From the IMG/VR virus record IMGVR_UViG_3300045825_000531, positions 1 to 56,844 of that record: a stretch of 56,844 nucleotides of DNA; one strand, written 5' to 3'. This document shows, one piece after another, positions 48,652-56,829 of the stretch. The notes below the pieces were generated by a model that saw only the letters and a program-made list of their open reading frames with translations, was not told where the DNA came from and did not search any database. Position 1 is the first letter of the stretch. The number at the start of each line of letters is the position of its first letter. Position numbers and translations under genes: made by a program. The stretch is from a virus.

Positions 48652-49899
48652 ATGGCATTAGGCGCACCAAAACAAGCAGGCGAAGGACGTCCAGAAACAA
48701 AACAAGCTACACAAAATCGTGTAATTGAACAAGTTGCTGCTCAAACAGCTCAAGATACAGTTACAGTGGGTTACACTGGACGTGATGTAATGGAAGCACC
48801 AATCGTAAATGCACCATTTGTTCCTGAAACATTTAATGCACAAGTAACGCCAACAGATGATTTCATGCAAAATATTCCACCTGAATTGCGTGCTGAGGTT
48901 GAACGTCAAAAGAATTCAATCGTATTCGGTGATACAAGTACAATTCAAAAGTTCGGGTTTGAGATTGCATCAAATTCTGCTAAGTTTACAAATGATAGTA
49001 CATCATTAATCAAACTTGGTAATGCCGGTTCAATTGGTGATAAACTAAATAACATGATTAAAGTGACAAAATCGCTTGATACATCTGTTCTATTGAGTGA
49101 TAAGAAACCTGGTTTCTTTGGTTCATTATTCGGTAAAGCAAAAGACAGTATTGAAACATTCCGTAACAATCAAAAATCAATCAATGAAGCACTTGAGCAA
49201 ATTGGTCGTAATCTTCTTACTGACCGTGATAACCTTATGGGTGAAAACAAAAAACTCAGTCAGATGTTCGTTGTTAATCAAAAAAATATCAAGATGTTTG
49301 ATGTTATCGTTGCCGCAGGTATGATCAAACAATATGAGATTACAAATCAAGTTCTTCCATCACTTGAGCAAAAAGCACGTGAAAGTGGGTTACCTGAAGA
49401 TGCTAACCAATTTCGTGCCGGACAGAACTTTTTACGCCAACTTGAAGTACGTGTAAGTAACATGAACACAGCTCGTAGCCTTGCAATTCTAACTGAACCA
49501 CAGTTACAAGATATGCAAGACAGTAACAACATGCAATGTGAAAACATTAGTACTATGATTACAGTTGGTTTACCAGCATGGAATCAACAACTTGCAATGT
49601 ATATTTCACAACTTGAGACACGCAAATCTGTTGAGATGACTAATACACTTGGAACAAATATCAATGAGACAATGCGACAAAATGCTATACTTATGGGACA
49701 AAACTCATCAATGATCACAGAAGCGGCAAATCGTCCTTTGATCGAATTGGATACACTTGTTACGATTCAAAATGAGTTGTTCAGTACAATGGACAAAAAC
49801 AAAGCAATCAATGAGCAAGGTAAAATCAAACGTCAAGAATTGGCAACAAAACTTCTTGCAATGGAAAGTGACCTTAAACAAAAATTGTTGAGCAACTAA
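48652..49899 (+). CDS. TelA-family toxic anion resistance protein
   Basis: 415 aa, long helical protein with an N-terminal Ala/Gln-rich tail. The blocks FFGSLFGKAKDSIETF (hinge), LEQIGRNLLTDRDNL, FVVNQKNIKMFDVIVAAG and M-N-T-A-R-S-L-A-I-L-T-E-P-Q-L, and the final NINETMRQNAILMGQNSSMI, follow the TelA/KlaA (PF05816) order. Partner of TerD/TerC in tellurite and phage-stress clusters. Ribosome site ACGAAGGA. Confidence 0.9.
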   Translation: MALGAPKQAGEGRPETKQATQNRVIEQVAAQTAQDTVTVGYTGRDVMEAPIVNAPFVPETFNAQVTPTDDFMQNIPPELRAEVERQKNSIVFGDTSTIQKFGFEIASNSAKFTNDSTSLIKLGNAGSIGDKLNNMIKVTKSLDTSVLLSDKKPGFFGSLFGKAKDSIETFRNNQKSINEALEQIGRNLLTDRDNLMGENKKLSQMFVVNQKNIKMFDVIVAAGMIKQYEITNQVLPSLEQKARESGLPEDANQFRAGQNFLRQLEVRVSNMNTARSLAILTEPQLQDMQDSNNMQCENISTMITVGLPAWNQQLAMYISQLETRKSVEMTNTLGTNINETMRQNAILMGQNSSMITEAANRPLIELDTLVTIQNELFSTMDKNKAINEQGKIKRQELATKLLAMESDLKQKLLSN

Positions 49900-49909
49900 A
49901 GGATAAACT

Positions 49910-50317
49910 ATGAGATACTTTGCATACGGAGCAAATCTAAACCCATCAAATTTTTGGTATAGATGTCCTGGTGCACAATTCATAGGTCCTACAAAATTAC
50001 AAGATCATTCATTCTTCATCGACACTTTTGGTGTTGCATCAGTTAAAAAATGTATTGGATCTGTTGTATATGGGGTCACGTGGGAAATATCAAAATCTGA
50101 TGAAGAATCGTTAGATAATTATGAAGGTGTATCACAAGGACATTATACAAAAGAGATCATAAAAATTGATGATATTGATACCTTAGTTTATATATCATCA
50201 GATAAAAGAACGGGTTCTGGAAGATCTAGTTATATGCGAGACATAATCATTAATGCAGATACACATGATTTTCCTATTGAGTACATAAGATATCTAGAAA
50301 AGTTATTTAATACTTAA
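49910..50317 (+). CDS. Gamma-glutamylcyclotransferase-like protein
   Basis: 135 aa. YFAYGANLNPSNF is the Y-G-S/A-N-x-N substrate loop of the AIG2/GGCT fold; GVTWEISKSDEESLDNYEG provides the acidic catalytic region (Glu near the L-D-x-Y-E). Acts on gamma-glutamyl amines or glutathione-like peptides. In a Ter setting it may bear on thiol stress. Ten nt after telA, same operon. Confidence 0.85.
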   Translation: MRYFAYGANLNPSNFWYRCPGAQFIGPTKLQDHSFFIDTFGVASVKKCIGSVVYGVTWEISKSDEESLDNYEGVSQGHYTKEIIKIDDIDTLVYISSDKRTGSGRSSYMRDIIINADTHDFPIEYIRYLEKLFNT

Positions 50318-50338
50318 TTAAGACTATTATGATATAAT
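50318..50338 (+). promoter_or_regulatory. Promoter
   Basis: TTAAG, 10-nt spacer with TGA, TATAAT at 50333-50338; leader AAGAAAAAGGATAG. Confidence 0.65.
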
Positions 50339-50360
50339 TATGTAAAGAAAAAGGATAGAT

Positions 50361-50522
50361 ATGTTCTATATGAGAATCCAACGTGCGAGTGGACCTGACC
50401 TTGAATATACCGAGGATACCGTTGGTGCATTAGTTAAAATTGTTGTAGAATATGCAAAACATTGGCAATTCCTATATAAAGGTCATTTTATCATTCGACA
50501 TGATGGTAAGGCTGTGTTTTGA
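50361..50522 (+). CDS. Small hypothetical protein
   Basis: 53 aa, with GGATAG before the ATG. Alpha-beta (ALVKIVVEYAKHW). No family recognised. Overlaps the next ORF by 4 nt (TTGA). Confidence 0.5.
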   Translation: MFYMRIQRASGPDLEYTEDTVGALVKIVVEYAKHWQFLYKGHFIIRHDGKAVF

Positions 50523-50674
50523 ACGAAGCAAAAGAATTAGTACTTGATATAATTAAAGATTATAATCTAATTGATATCTACAAGTATGATGAACGAAAAA
50601 CTGAACGTGAAAATTTAAAAGGTATTATTAATTACTTGATTCTATCTGAACAAGATGAAGATACCTGGATATGA
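50519..50674 (+). CDS. Small acidic hypothetical protein
   Basis: 51 aa, TTG start overlapping the previous stop. Helical and acidic (ELVLDIIKDYNL; ILSEQDEDTW). No family recognised; the start overlap supports coupling. Confidence 0.4.
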   Translation: MNEAKELVLDIIKDYNLIDIYKYDERKTERENLKGIINYLILSEQDEDTWI

Positions 50675-50686
50675 AGGAATGAATGG

Positions 50687-51706
50687 ATGGAACCTACTGC
50701 ATTAAAACTTGGTAACAAAACACCAAAATCAATAGAACCAGCTACTGAGTTCGTCCCTTCATCTCTAAAGATGACAAATATTACTATCGAGGCACCATTA
50801 CCTATATCTCGTCCTATTATGAATGAGTCGTGTGGTATCGAACCGTTTGCGCCATCGGCATTATCAATGAAACCAAAAAAAGTTATCGATTCTGGACCTA
50901 ACCCACTTGAGATTAAAAATCCACATGATCTACGATTCATGTATTATGTTCAAGAGAAAAAATTTGATTTAAGTATCGAGTATATCAGATCAAAAATTCC
51001 AGGATTTACTACTTTTATGTATTCACAAATCCGTCCTATCCTAGATAATCTTGAGAGAACAAATGTGAATAATCAAGATATTGATGTTCTAGATTTAGGA
51101 AAATTCCTGCAGGAAACCATTGCGACAAAATCACTTGAGATTAATCGTATTAATGGGCATGAATTAATCGCTGAGATTCAGATATCACATAACATGATTG
51201 TTGAATGTGTAGAAATGAGTGCAAAAAAATCATTCTTTGGTTCGATTACGGATACATTATTTGGTAAGACAATTAAACATGATGATGTTCAAGGAATTAT
51301 CAAGAATGAGATGTCTAAGAATAAAGCATATAGGACACAGATTTCTGAACTGATGCAAAAATATCCACGTTATGAAGATCAATTAATTAAATTACGTTCA
51401 GAAATGATGATGTATATTGAAGTGGCAAAACTTCTTATTGCAGAATTTGAAGCTGAAGGTTTCATGTCAAATATTGATTTAATCAATCGTCGTATATCAT
51501 CATTGTTTAATTCAAACGCAGTTCTTGAAACGGCAATAGGTATTGCAAAAATGAATATACAAAAACTAAGTCTTTACGGAGATAACATTGATAATATCCT
51601 AAATGTTCTTATGCCAACATTATTAACTAAAATGAGTCTTGCACAAACAAATGATGAGGATTACATTATCTTATCAGAACAAATTATTCAGAAACTGAAA
51701 GGTTAA
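50687..51706 (+). CDS. TelA-associated helical protein
   Basis: 339 aa. Pro/Ser-rich disordered first 80 residues, then helices with KSFFGSITDTLFGK at about 185-200, which mirrors the FFGSLFGKA hinge of the TelA protein upstream. Followed by long amphipathic helices. Probably a distant TelA paralog or a partner. First 80 residues could bind another Ter protein. Confidence 0.55.
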   Translation: MEPTALKLGNKTPKSIEPATEFVPSSLKMTNITIEAPLPISRPIMNESCGIEPFAPSALSMKPKKVIDSGPNPLEIKNPHDLRFMYYVQEKKFDLSIEYIRSKIPGFTTFMYSQIRPILDNLERTNVNNQDIDVLDLGKFLQETIATKSLEINRINGHELIAEIQISHNMIVECVEMSAKKSFFGSITDTLFGKTIKHDDVQGIIKNEMSKNKAYRTQISELMQKYPRYEDQLIKLRSEMMMYIEVAKLLIAEFEAEGFMSNIDLINRRISSLFNSNAVLETAIGIAKMNIQKLSLYGDNIDNILNVLMPTLLTKMSLAQTNDEDYIILSEQIIQKLKG

Positions 51707-51707
51707 T

Positions 51708-52004
51708 ATGGAAAAGAAATATGGGTGGAGAATTGGAACAAGCAGAGATGGTGAGTATTCACTATGGAAAATTCGTGATAACGAGGTATTACAACTCGCA
51801 AGACATACGTTTGACTACGTGCAACTTGATGAATCTGAGTGTCCTGATTATGAAAAATTAAAGAGATATGGCACTAGAACATTCATGCAGGTAAGAATCA
51901 AAGCATTGAAAAATGAGATAAAAGATAAAGCTAATGAATTAGATAGGTTAGAAGAAGAACTTACAAAATTTGATTATGGTATAGAGGAAGAAAATGACAC
52001 TTAA
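51708..52004 (+). CDS. Small coiled-coil protein
   Basis: 98 aa. YGWRIGTSRDGEYSLWKIRD forms a beta module; residues 60-90 are a charged coiled coil (IKALKNEIKDKANELDRLEE). No family recognised. Overlaps the next gene by 11 nt. Confidence 0.55.
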   Translation: MEKKYGWRIGTSRDGEYSLWKIRDNEVLQLARHTFDYVQLDESECPDYEKLKRYGTRTFMQVRIKALKNEIKDKANELDRLEEELTKFDYGIEEENDT

Positions 52005-52362
52005 AGAAAAATTACGAGATATAGATTTCTATATTGAACGTATCATGGAAAATACACCTGTTGAATATCGGGATGATGTTGTAAAACATATCATCAAAAA
52101 AATTGACAAACAAGAACCTAATATGATGTCTGCAAGCGAGATGTCTGAGAATGGATTGATAGTTTTGATCAACTATAGATTTCTTCACCCCCTTGGTCTT
52201 GCATTAGCGTGGAATCCTGATAGAAATAGAATCTCAGGATGTATCGTTGCACCTGATTTTAAATGGGAATATGATGAACAAACACTTGAATCTAATCGTG
52301 AAAAATATAATAATTTCATTGATAATCAAGAGAAAATTCTTACAACGATATTGGAGAGATAA
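51994..52362 (+). CDS. Hypothetical protein
   Basis: 122 aa. Helical N-terminus, then FLHPLGLALAWNPDRNRISG and APDFKWEYDEQT. The G-L-A-L-A-W-N-P motif resembles FLMWNPG in gene 52491, so the two may share a small fold. No family recognised. Confidence 0.5.
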   Translation: MTLKEKLRDIDFYIERIMENTPVEYRDDVVKHIIKKIDKQEPNMMSASEMSENGLIVLINYRFLHPLGLALAWNPDRNRISGCIVAPDFKWEYDEQTLESNREKYNNFIDNQEKILTTILER

Positions 52363-52363
52363 A

Positions 52364-52498
52364 ATGAACGAGAAAGAAAAGATCAAAATCCAACAAGTGA
52401 TTATGTTAAACACTAATAACTATTATTCTTGTTGGATTTTGATCTTTCTTCCAGTACCATTTTTGATTATAAATTTTATATGGAGTAATTATGAATAA
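52364..52498 (+). CDS. Small membrane protein carrying a 20-bp inverted repeat
   Basis: 44 aa with GGAGAG upstream. One C-terminal transmembrane helix (SCWILIFLPVPFLIINFIW). The coding sequence holds a perfect 20-bp inverted repeat, so its mRNA would form a very stable stem. Overlaps the next gene by 8 nt. Confidence 0.5.
   Translation: MNEKEKIKIQQVIMLNTNNYYSCWILIFLPVPFLIINFIWSNYE
52378..52447. repeat. Perfect 20-bp inverted repeat
   Basis: AAAGATCAAAATCCAACAAG (52378-52397) and its exact reverse complement (52428-52447), separated by 30 nt. The longest perfect stem I found in the window; lies wholly inside a small gene. Confidence 0.9.
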
Positions 52499-52928
52499 CC
52501 TATATCCTTGGGATACAGCACCAGATGGTGGAAGTATGAGTGAGCAATATCCATGGGACATAACACCAGATATGTCTGCAAAAGAAAAATGTGATGCATA
52601 TGCAGAATTCATGGAAAAACGATATGGTAGAATCTTTGAGTACATAGTACAATACAAATGGCCTGAGAAATGTAGACCTACAATTAATCCTGATCATGTA
52701 TTTACTACAATAGGTTTCTACAAGAGTATTGGTGAGTTTTTGATGTGGAATCCTGGTCTCATAAATTATTCAATGTTTGAACTTGTAATGAATACAGAGA
52801 AGGAACGACCAAGGGAAATGGATCTTTATAAGAAAGAAACATATTATCAGGCAATTGAGAACGGTTATAAAGTAGAGTTTGAAGAACTACTTAGGTGGCA
52901 CCTGATGGCTATTACTATGAATTCTTAA
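52491..52928 (+). CDS. Hypothetical protein
   Basis: 145 aa. The first 27 residues contain a repeated L/Q-Y-P-W-D-x-x-P-D motif (two copies, 16 apart). Then helices and FYKSIGEFLMWNPG, similar to the W-N-P element of gene 51994. No family recognised. Last gene before the next promoter. Confidence 0.5.
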   Translation: MNNLYPWDTAPDGGSMSEQYPWDITPDMSAKEKCDAYAEFMEKRYGRIFEYIVQYKWPEKCRPTINPDHVFTTIGFYKSIGEFLMWNPGLINYSMFELVMNTEKERPREMDLYKKETYYQAIENGYKVEFEELLRWHLMAITMNS

Positions 52929-52935
52929 ACTTCTT

Positions 52936-52956
52936 CTAAGTTTAATATGATATAAT
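52936..52956 (+). promoter_or_regulatory. Promoter
   Basis: CTAAG, 10-nt spacer with TGA, TATAAT at 52951-52956; leader with AAAGAAGGA before the ATG at 52989. Confidence 0.65.
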
Positions 52957-52988
52957 TGTTGTATCAAAAGAATGAAAGAAGGATATAC

Positions 52989-53162
52989 ATGGAAGCATTA
53001 GCAAACGTTGGAATTAGTTGGTCATTATGGGTGACTTGTGCATTTTGGTTTCTCTTAGTTGGTGTTAACTGGAGTTCTCGTAATTTAGATCCTGTTAGAT
53101 TGTTTTTCTTTATCTTCGCACCAGTACCAGTCATTTTATTCGATTTCCTGTTAGGAAAGTAA
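52989..53162 (+). CDS. Small membrane protein
   Basis: 57 aa from the ATG after AAGAAGGA. Two hydrophobic helices (LWVTCAFWFLLVGVNW; LFFFIFAPVPVILFDFLLG). No family recognised. First of four small genes before terD copy 3. Confidence 0.5.
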   Translation: MEALANVGISWSLWVTCAFWFLLVGVNWSSRNLDPVRLFFFIFAPVPVILFDFLLGK

Positions 53163-53255
53163 ATGGATATATTTAAGGGAACAGTGGCAATCATGTTGAG
53201 TATTGCCTTGTATCAATTGATTATTACTGTAAGGAAACATTATGAGAACAAGTAA
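53163..53255 (+). CDS. Tiny membrane peptide
   Basis: 30 aa, ATG directly after the previous stop. One hydrophobic helix (TVAIMLSIALYQLIITV) and a basic tail. Real only if coupled translation occurs. Confidence 0.35.
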   Translation: MDIFKGTVAIMLSIALYQLIITVRKHYENK

Positions 53256-53493
53256 TGATGTAATAGCAGATTTGACATTCAACGATAAAGTCCAAATCTT
53301 GAAAGAATACAAAACGTTACAAGAGACAGGTGCATTAGGTGAATCTATGATTAGAACGCTTGCGGGTGATGAGGTTTTCGGCTTCGGTGGTATTGTCCTT
53401 AATATGATTAATGTTGCAAACATTGTAGCACATCAACTTGCAGACGAGTATATTACAAAAGAAATCTACGGAACAACTAGAGTAACCCGATGA
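53242..53493 (+). CDS. Small hypothetical protein
   Basis: 83 aa with AAGGAAAC upstream. Helical, with a Gly-rich hydrophobic stretch (GDEVFGFGGIVLNMINVANIV). No family recognised. Overlaps the next gene by 4 nt. Confidence 0.5.
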   Translation: MRTSNDVIADLTFNDKVQILKEYKTLQETGALGESMIRTLAGDEVFGFGGIVLNMINVANIVAHQLADEYITKEIYGTTRVTR

Positions 53494-53732
53494 GTACAAC
53501 AAAAAATATCGCTTTATTGGCGACGGCGCTAGCCACAGGTGCATTAACAGAAAGTGCAATTGAAGATGAATTTGGTTCAGGTGTTCTTTCAACTGTTCTT
53601 GCATATACAGGTGGTTCGGTTGGTGCAGGTTTGGCAACAGCAGTTGTGTCAGGTGTTCTTGATACTAATATTGGTCGTGGAGTAACATCAACAGTTGATG
53701 ATGTTGTCGGCGGATTCTTCGATTTATTTTAA
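53490..53732 (+). CDS. Small Gly/Ala-rich protein
   Basis: 80 aa, Ala/Gly/Thr-rich throughout (ALLATALATGALTE; YTGGSVGAGLATAVVSG), with a glycine-zipper-like pattern that suggests membrane association or oligomers. Precedes terD copy 3. Confidence 0.5.
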   Translation: MSTTKNIALLATALATGALTESAIEDEFGSGVLSTVLAYTGGSVGAGLATAVVSGVLDTNIGRGVTSTVDDVVGGFFDLF

Positions 53733-53742
53733 AAGGAAAGTC

Positions 53743-54408
53743 ATGAAGTTAAATAAAGGTTCGTCAATTCATCTTGCAAAAGATGATGACAATTTATCAG
53801 AAGTAACGGTAGGGTGTTCATGGGGCGAGTATGGTCATAATGTTGACGTAGACGCAATGGTATTTTTCTTGGACGATAATAGTTCACATAATCGTTTGGT
53901 TGATGTTGTATATTACGGTAATCGTACTGAGAGTCGTGAATACGTTAAACATTATGGTGATGATACCACGGGTTCAAATAAACAACATGAGTCAGATAAT
54001 GAAGTTATCTTCTTGAAACTTGATAAGATTCCTGCAAGAGTTACTTCGGTTGCCGTTGTTCTTAATGCATACACTGGTGAAAAACTTTCACGTGTTCCTA
54101 CGCTAAAATGTCGTGTATATTCAGGTAAACCAGGTGAGGTTCAAGATGTCCTCGGAACGTTTGATATATCTGAACAAGGTAAACTTAATACAACATCAGT
54201 TGTAGTTGGTTATTTTGAAAAAGATTCTGCGAATGAATGGAACTTCCGTGCAGATGGTGAAGCATTACAAGCACATCGTATTGAACAATTAAAACATGGA
54301 TTCAACCAACCAAGAACTATTGAAGCACAATATCAAGCAGCAGTTACCTCCCAACCAGTTAAACATGATGGAAGTGTTATTGGTTTTATTAAAGGATTAT
54401 TCACATGA
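53743..54408 (+). CDS. TerD-family protein 3
   Basis: 221 aa from the ATG after AAGGAAAG. KGSSIHLAKDD, VGCSWGEYGHNVDVDAMVFF, HYGDDTTG and ESDNEVIFLKL are TerD blocks. Extra 35-residue C-terminal tail with Gln-rich linker and a final hydrophobic V-I-G-F-I-K-G-L-F, possibly an amphipathic membrane anchor. Overlaps copy 4 by 4 nt. Confidence 0.88.
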   Translation: MKLNKGSSIHLAKDDDNLSEVTVGCSWGEYGHNVDVDAMVFFLDDNSSHNRLVDVVYYGNRTESREYVKHYGDDTTGSNKQHESDNEVIFLKLDKIPARVTSVAVVLNAYTGEKLSRVPTLKCRVYSGKPGEVQDVLGTFDISEQGKLNTTSVVVGYFEKDSANEWNFRADGEALQAHRIEQLKHGFNQPRTIEAQYQAAVTSQPVKHDGSVIGFIKGLFT

Positions 54409-54986
54409 AACTAACAAAAAACAGTTCAATCAAATTGACAAAAGACTCGGATTCATTACGTCGTGTACGAGTTGTGCTTGATTGGCAAGCACCAGATAAT
54501 ACTAACTTAGGTCGTTTTGACCTTGATGCTGAGTGTTTCGGGTTGGTAAAAAGTGAGATTGCATCAGGATATGAGTTGTTTGAAGATGATTACTTCGTCT
54601 TTTACGATAACTTGTCTACTGATAACAAAAGTGTTGTTCATTCCGGTGATGATAAAACAGGTGCAGATGGTGAGACAATTACGGTTGATCTTACAAAAAT
54701 TCCAGATGCAATTGACAATCTTACATTCTTTGTAACGATTCACAAAGCGTTCAAGCGTAAACAATCTTTTGGTCAAGTTCGTGATTCAGTTATCCGTATC
54801 TTTGATGACATTGAAGGTGATATGATTGCAGAGTATAAACTCAATGAGATGTTTAATGATGAAACAGCAGTACAATTCGGTACAATCTATCGTTCAGAAG
54901 ATGGTTGGGATTTCAAAGCAATTGGTGTCGGGTATCGTCAAGAATTACAAGACATTCTTGAAGCTTACGGCGTAGAAATAGAATAA
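54405..54986 (+). CDS. TerD-family protein 4
   Basis: 193 aa. KNSSIKLTKDSDSLRRV, FDLDAECFGL, HSGDDKTGADGETITVDL and FGQVRDSVIRIFDD match TerD; D-E-T-A-V-Q-F-G-T-I-Y-R is nearly the same as in copy 1. So copies 1 and 4 form one pair and 2 and 3 another. Confidence 0.9.
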   Translation: MKLTKNSSIKLTKDSDSLRRVRVVLDWQAPDNTNLGRFDLDAECFGLVKSEIASGYELFEDDYFVFYDNLSTDNKSVVHSGDDKTGADGETITVDLTKIPDAIDNLTFFVTIHKAFKRKQSFGQVRDSVIRIFDDIEGDMIAEYKLNEMFNDETAVQFGTIYRSEDGWDFKAIGVGYRQELQDILEAYGVEIE

Positions 54987-54996
54987 AGGAAAAATA

Positions 54997-55086
54997 ATGA
55001 ATATTGTGGATACAAATGATGATTTCGATGTTTATTTTGAGCTTACATTGGTTAAAGATGGCGAAGCAAACTACATAGAATCTTAA
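54997..55086 (+). CDS. Tiny acidic peptide
   Basis: 29 aa with AAAGGAAAA before the ATG. Acidic, beta-like (FDVYFELTLV). Last gene of the terD 3-4 unit; support is only the ribosome site and position. Confidence 0.35.
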   Translation: MNIVDTNDDFDVYFELTLVKDGEANYIES

Positions 55087-55094
55087 AGCTTATT

Positions 55095-55115
55095 TTAAGA
55101 TTCTTCTGATATAAT
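55095..55115 (+). promoter_or_regulatory. Promoter for terC
   Basis: TTAAG, 10-nt spacer with TGA, TATAAT at 55110-55115; leader with AAAGGAAAG. Confidence 0.65.
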
Positions 55116-55144
55116 TATCGTATAAAAACAAAAGGAAAGAAAAG

Positions 55145-56203
55145 ATGGGTAATACAAAAAGTACAGCATCGTATTTTACGATGAGTGGAATTGTCACATT
55201 AGTGGCAATGGTGTTAGGTTATGTGTATGGGTTGTATATCACCAATGGTGATGTAGGTAAAGCATTAGAGATGACCACGTTGATTGGTATTCTTGGTATT
55301 CTTGAGGTGTCACTATCATTTGATAATGCTATTGTAAATGCGAAGGTTATCGCAACTATGGATACGGTGTGGCAAAAACGTTTTGTTACCTGGGGTATGT
55401 TAATTGCAGTGTTTGGTATGCGTATCGTTTTTCCATTAGGAATTGTAGCGGTTATCGGTCATATGGGTATTTTCGAAGCAGGTCAGTTAGCGTTTAGTGA
55501 TCCTGCAGAATATGCACGTGTATTAACAGCATCACATATTGAGATTGCCGGTTTCGGTTCAATGTTCCTTTTGCTTGTAGCACTTGGATTCTTCTTTGAT
55601 GCTGAGCGTGATGTTTATTGGATTGCTTCACTTGAAAAAGGTTTACAAAAAATTGGTGCATTACGTTCGTCAGAAATTATCGTTACTTTCGTAGCGTTAC
55701 TTATCGCAACGTTCTATGTTCTTCCTGAGAATGAGCAACTTCGTTTCTTATCAGCAGGTGTAATCGGTATTCTTGCTCATGAGTTGGTTAAAGCATTAGG
55801 TGATCTTATGGACGCCGGTGAAGATGCAACAGTAGCGGTTGCAAAAGCAGGATTGGCAACATTCCTTTACCTTGAAGTACTTGATGCATCATTCTCATTT
55901 GATGGTGTTATTGGTGCGTTCGTTATTACAAACGATATTGTTGTAATTGCATTAGGACTTGGTATTGGTGCAATGTTCGTTCGTTCACTTACTTTGATGT
56001 TCGTAGCAAAAAATACACTTACTGAGTTCAAATATCTTGAACACGGTGCATTCTGGTCAATCCTTGCACTTGCAGTTATTATGTGTTTATCAACAGTACA
56101 TGAGATTCCTGAGATCGTAACTGGTGGATTAGCGGCACTCTTGATTGGTGGTGCATTGATCTGGTCAATCATCAAAAAAGAAGCAGACGAAATTCTTGAA
56201 TAA
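55145..56203 (+). CDS. terC: TerC-family integral membrane protein
   Basis: 352 aa with about nine transmembrane helices. EVSLSFDNAIVNAKV in an early helix and EVLDASFSFDGVIGAFVITN in a later one are the paired S-F-D-N/S-F-D-G-V motifs with intramembrane Asp residues that define TerC. Family members support metal export and Ter stress complexes. Single-gene unit. Confidence 0.93.
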   Translation: MGNTKSTASYFTMSGIVTLVAMVLGYVYGLYITNGDVGKALEMTTLIGILGILEVSLSFDNAIVNAKVIATMDTVWQKRFVTWGMLIAVFGMRIVFPLGIVAVIGHMGIFEAGQLAFSDPAEYARVLTASHIEIAGFGSMFLLLVALGFFFDAERDVYWIASLEKGLQKIGALRSSEIIVTFVALLIATFYVLPENEQLRFLSAGVIGILAHELVKALGDLMDAGEDATVAVAKAGLATFLYLEVLDASFSFDGVIGAFVITNDIVVIALGLGIGAMFVRSLTLMFVAKNTLTEFKYLEHGAFWSILALAVIMCLSTVHEIPEIVTGGLAALLIGGALIWSIIKKEADEILE

Positions 56204-56210
56204 ATTGAAC

Positions 56211-56230
56211 CTTGACCTTTCTGGGTCAAG
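56211..56230 (+). terminator. Hairpin after terC
   Basis: CTTGACC/GGTCAAG around a 6-nt loop, 8 nt after the terC stop. No immediate T-run follows, so it is a weak terminator at best. Confidence 0.4.
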
Positions 56231-56255
56231 ACTTGAGTTTATTAAAAGGATAGAT

Positions 56256-56441
56256 ATGGAATGGTTGTTAATGATTATATTGGTAAGCGGTGAAACAGAT
56301 AATCTTGTTATCCAGCAATATGAGAAAAAAGAAGAATGTGCTCAAGCTAAGCAATGGTTACTCACAAATGAAACAAGTACTGCAAGAATACAATGTTTTC
56401 CTCATACAAAAGTAATAGTTCTAAATAAGGCGGTAGATTAA
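56256..56441 (+). CDS. Small protein with hydrophobic N-terminus
   Basis: 61 aa, AAAGGATAG ribosome site. MEWLLMIILVSG may be a short signal; the rest has two Cys (EECAQAK, RIQCFP) that could form a disulfide. No family recognised. Next gene starts on its stop. Confidence 0.45.
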   Translation: MEWLLMIILVSGETDNLVIQQYEKKEECAQAKQWLLTNETSTARIQCFPHTKVIVLNKAVD

Positions 56442-56800
56442 TGGATATTTTAAAACTCACTGATGTAACAGATGGAATATCAGATGAAAAATTCCTAGAA
56501 TTTTTCGGTGGTAAGGTTGATAATTCAATCGTTGGATTAGATGATAATGCGTTACTTACAGGTGATGTAATTTTACTTAAAGTATTAAAAAACAAAAATG
56601 TAACTTTATATGCAAGTGTAAGCAATGATATAGTACGAATCTCGGGACATCTTAGTTATGAAGATTCATGGTCTGATAAAGATGAACGTATCGGAGTTCG
56701 ATTGATCAAAGGATTGATCAATGGTGAATATGAAACTGCAGTTATTGAAAAAACACCAACTGAATCTATTATTATTCTTATACCTAAAGAAATTCTTTAA
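56441..56800 (+). CDS. Hypothetical acidic protein
   Basis: 119 aa. Acidic N-terminus, beta-rich centre (NVTLYASVSNDIVRISG), C-terminal TESIIILIPKEIL. No family recognised. Coupled to the previous gene. Confidence 0.5.
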   Translation: MDILKLTDVTDGISDEKFLEFFGGKVDNSIVGLDDNALLTGDVILLKVLKNKNVTLYASVSNDIVRISGHLSYEDSWSDKDERIGVRLIKGLINGEYETAVIEKTPTESIIILIPKEIL

Positions 56801-56807
56801 TTATATT

Positions 56808-56829
56808 ATAAGCTTCTTTATTGTATAAT
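56808..56829 (+). promoter_or_regulatory. Promoter leading out of the window
   Basis: ATAAG, 11-nt spacer, TATAAT at 56824-56829; its gene lies beyond the window. Confidence 0.55.
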
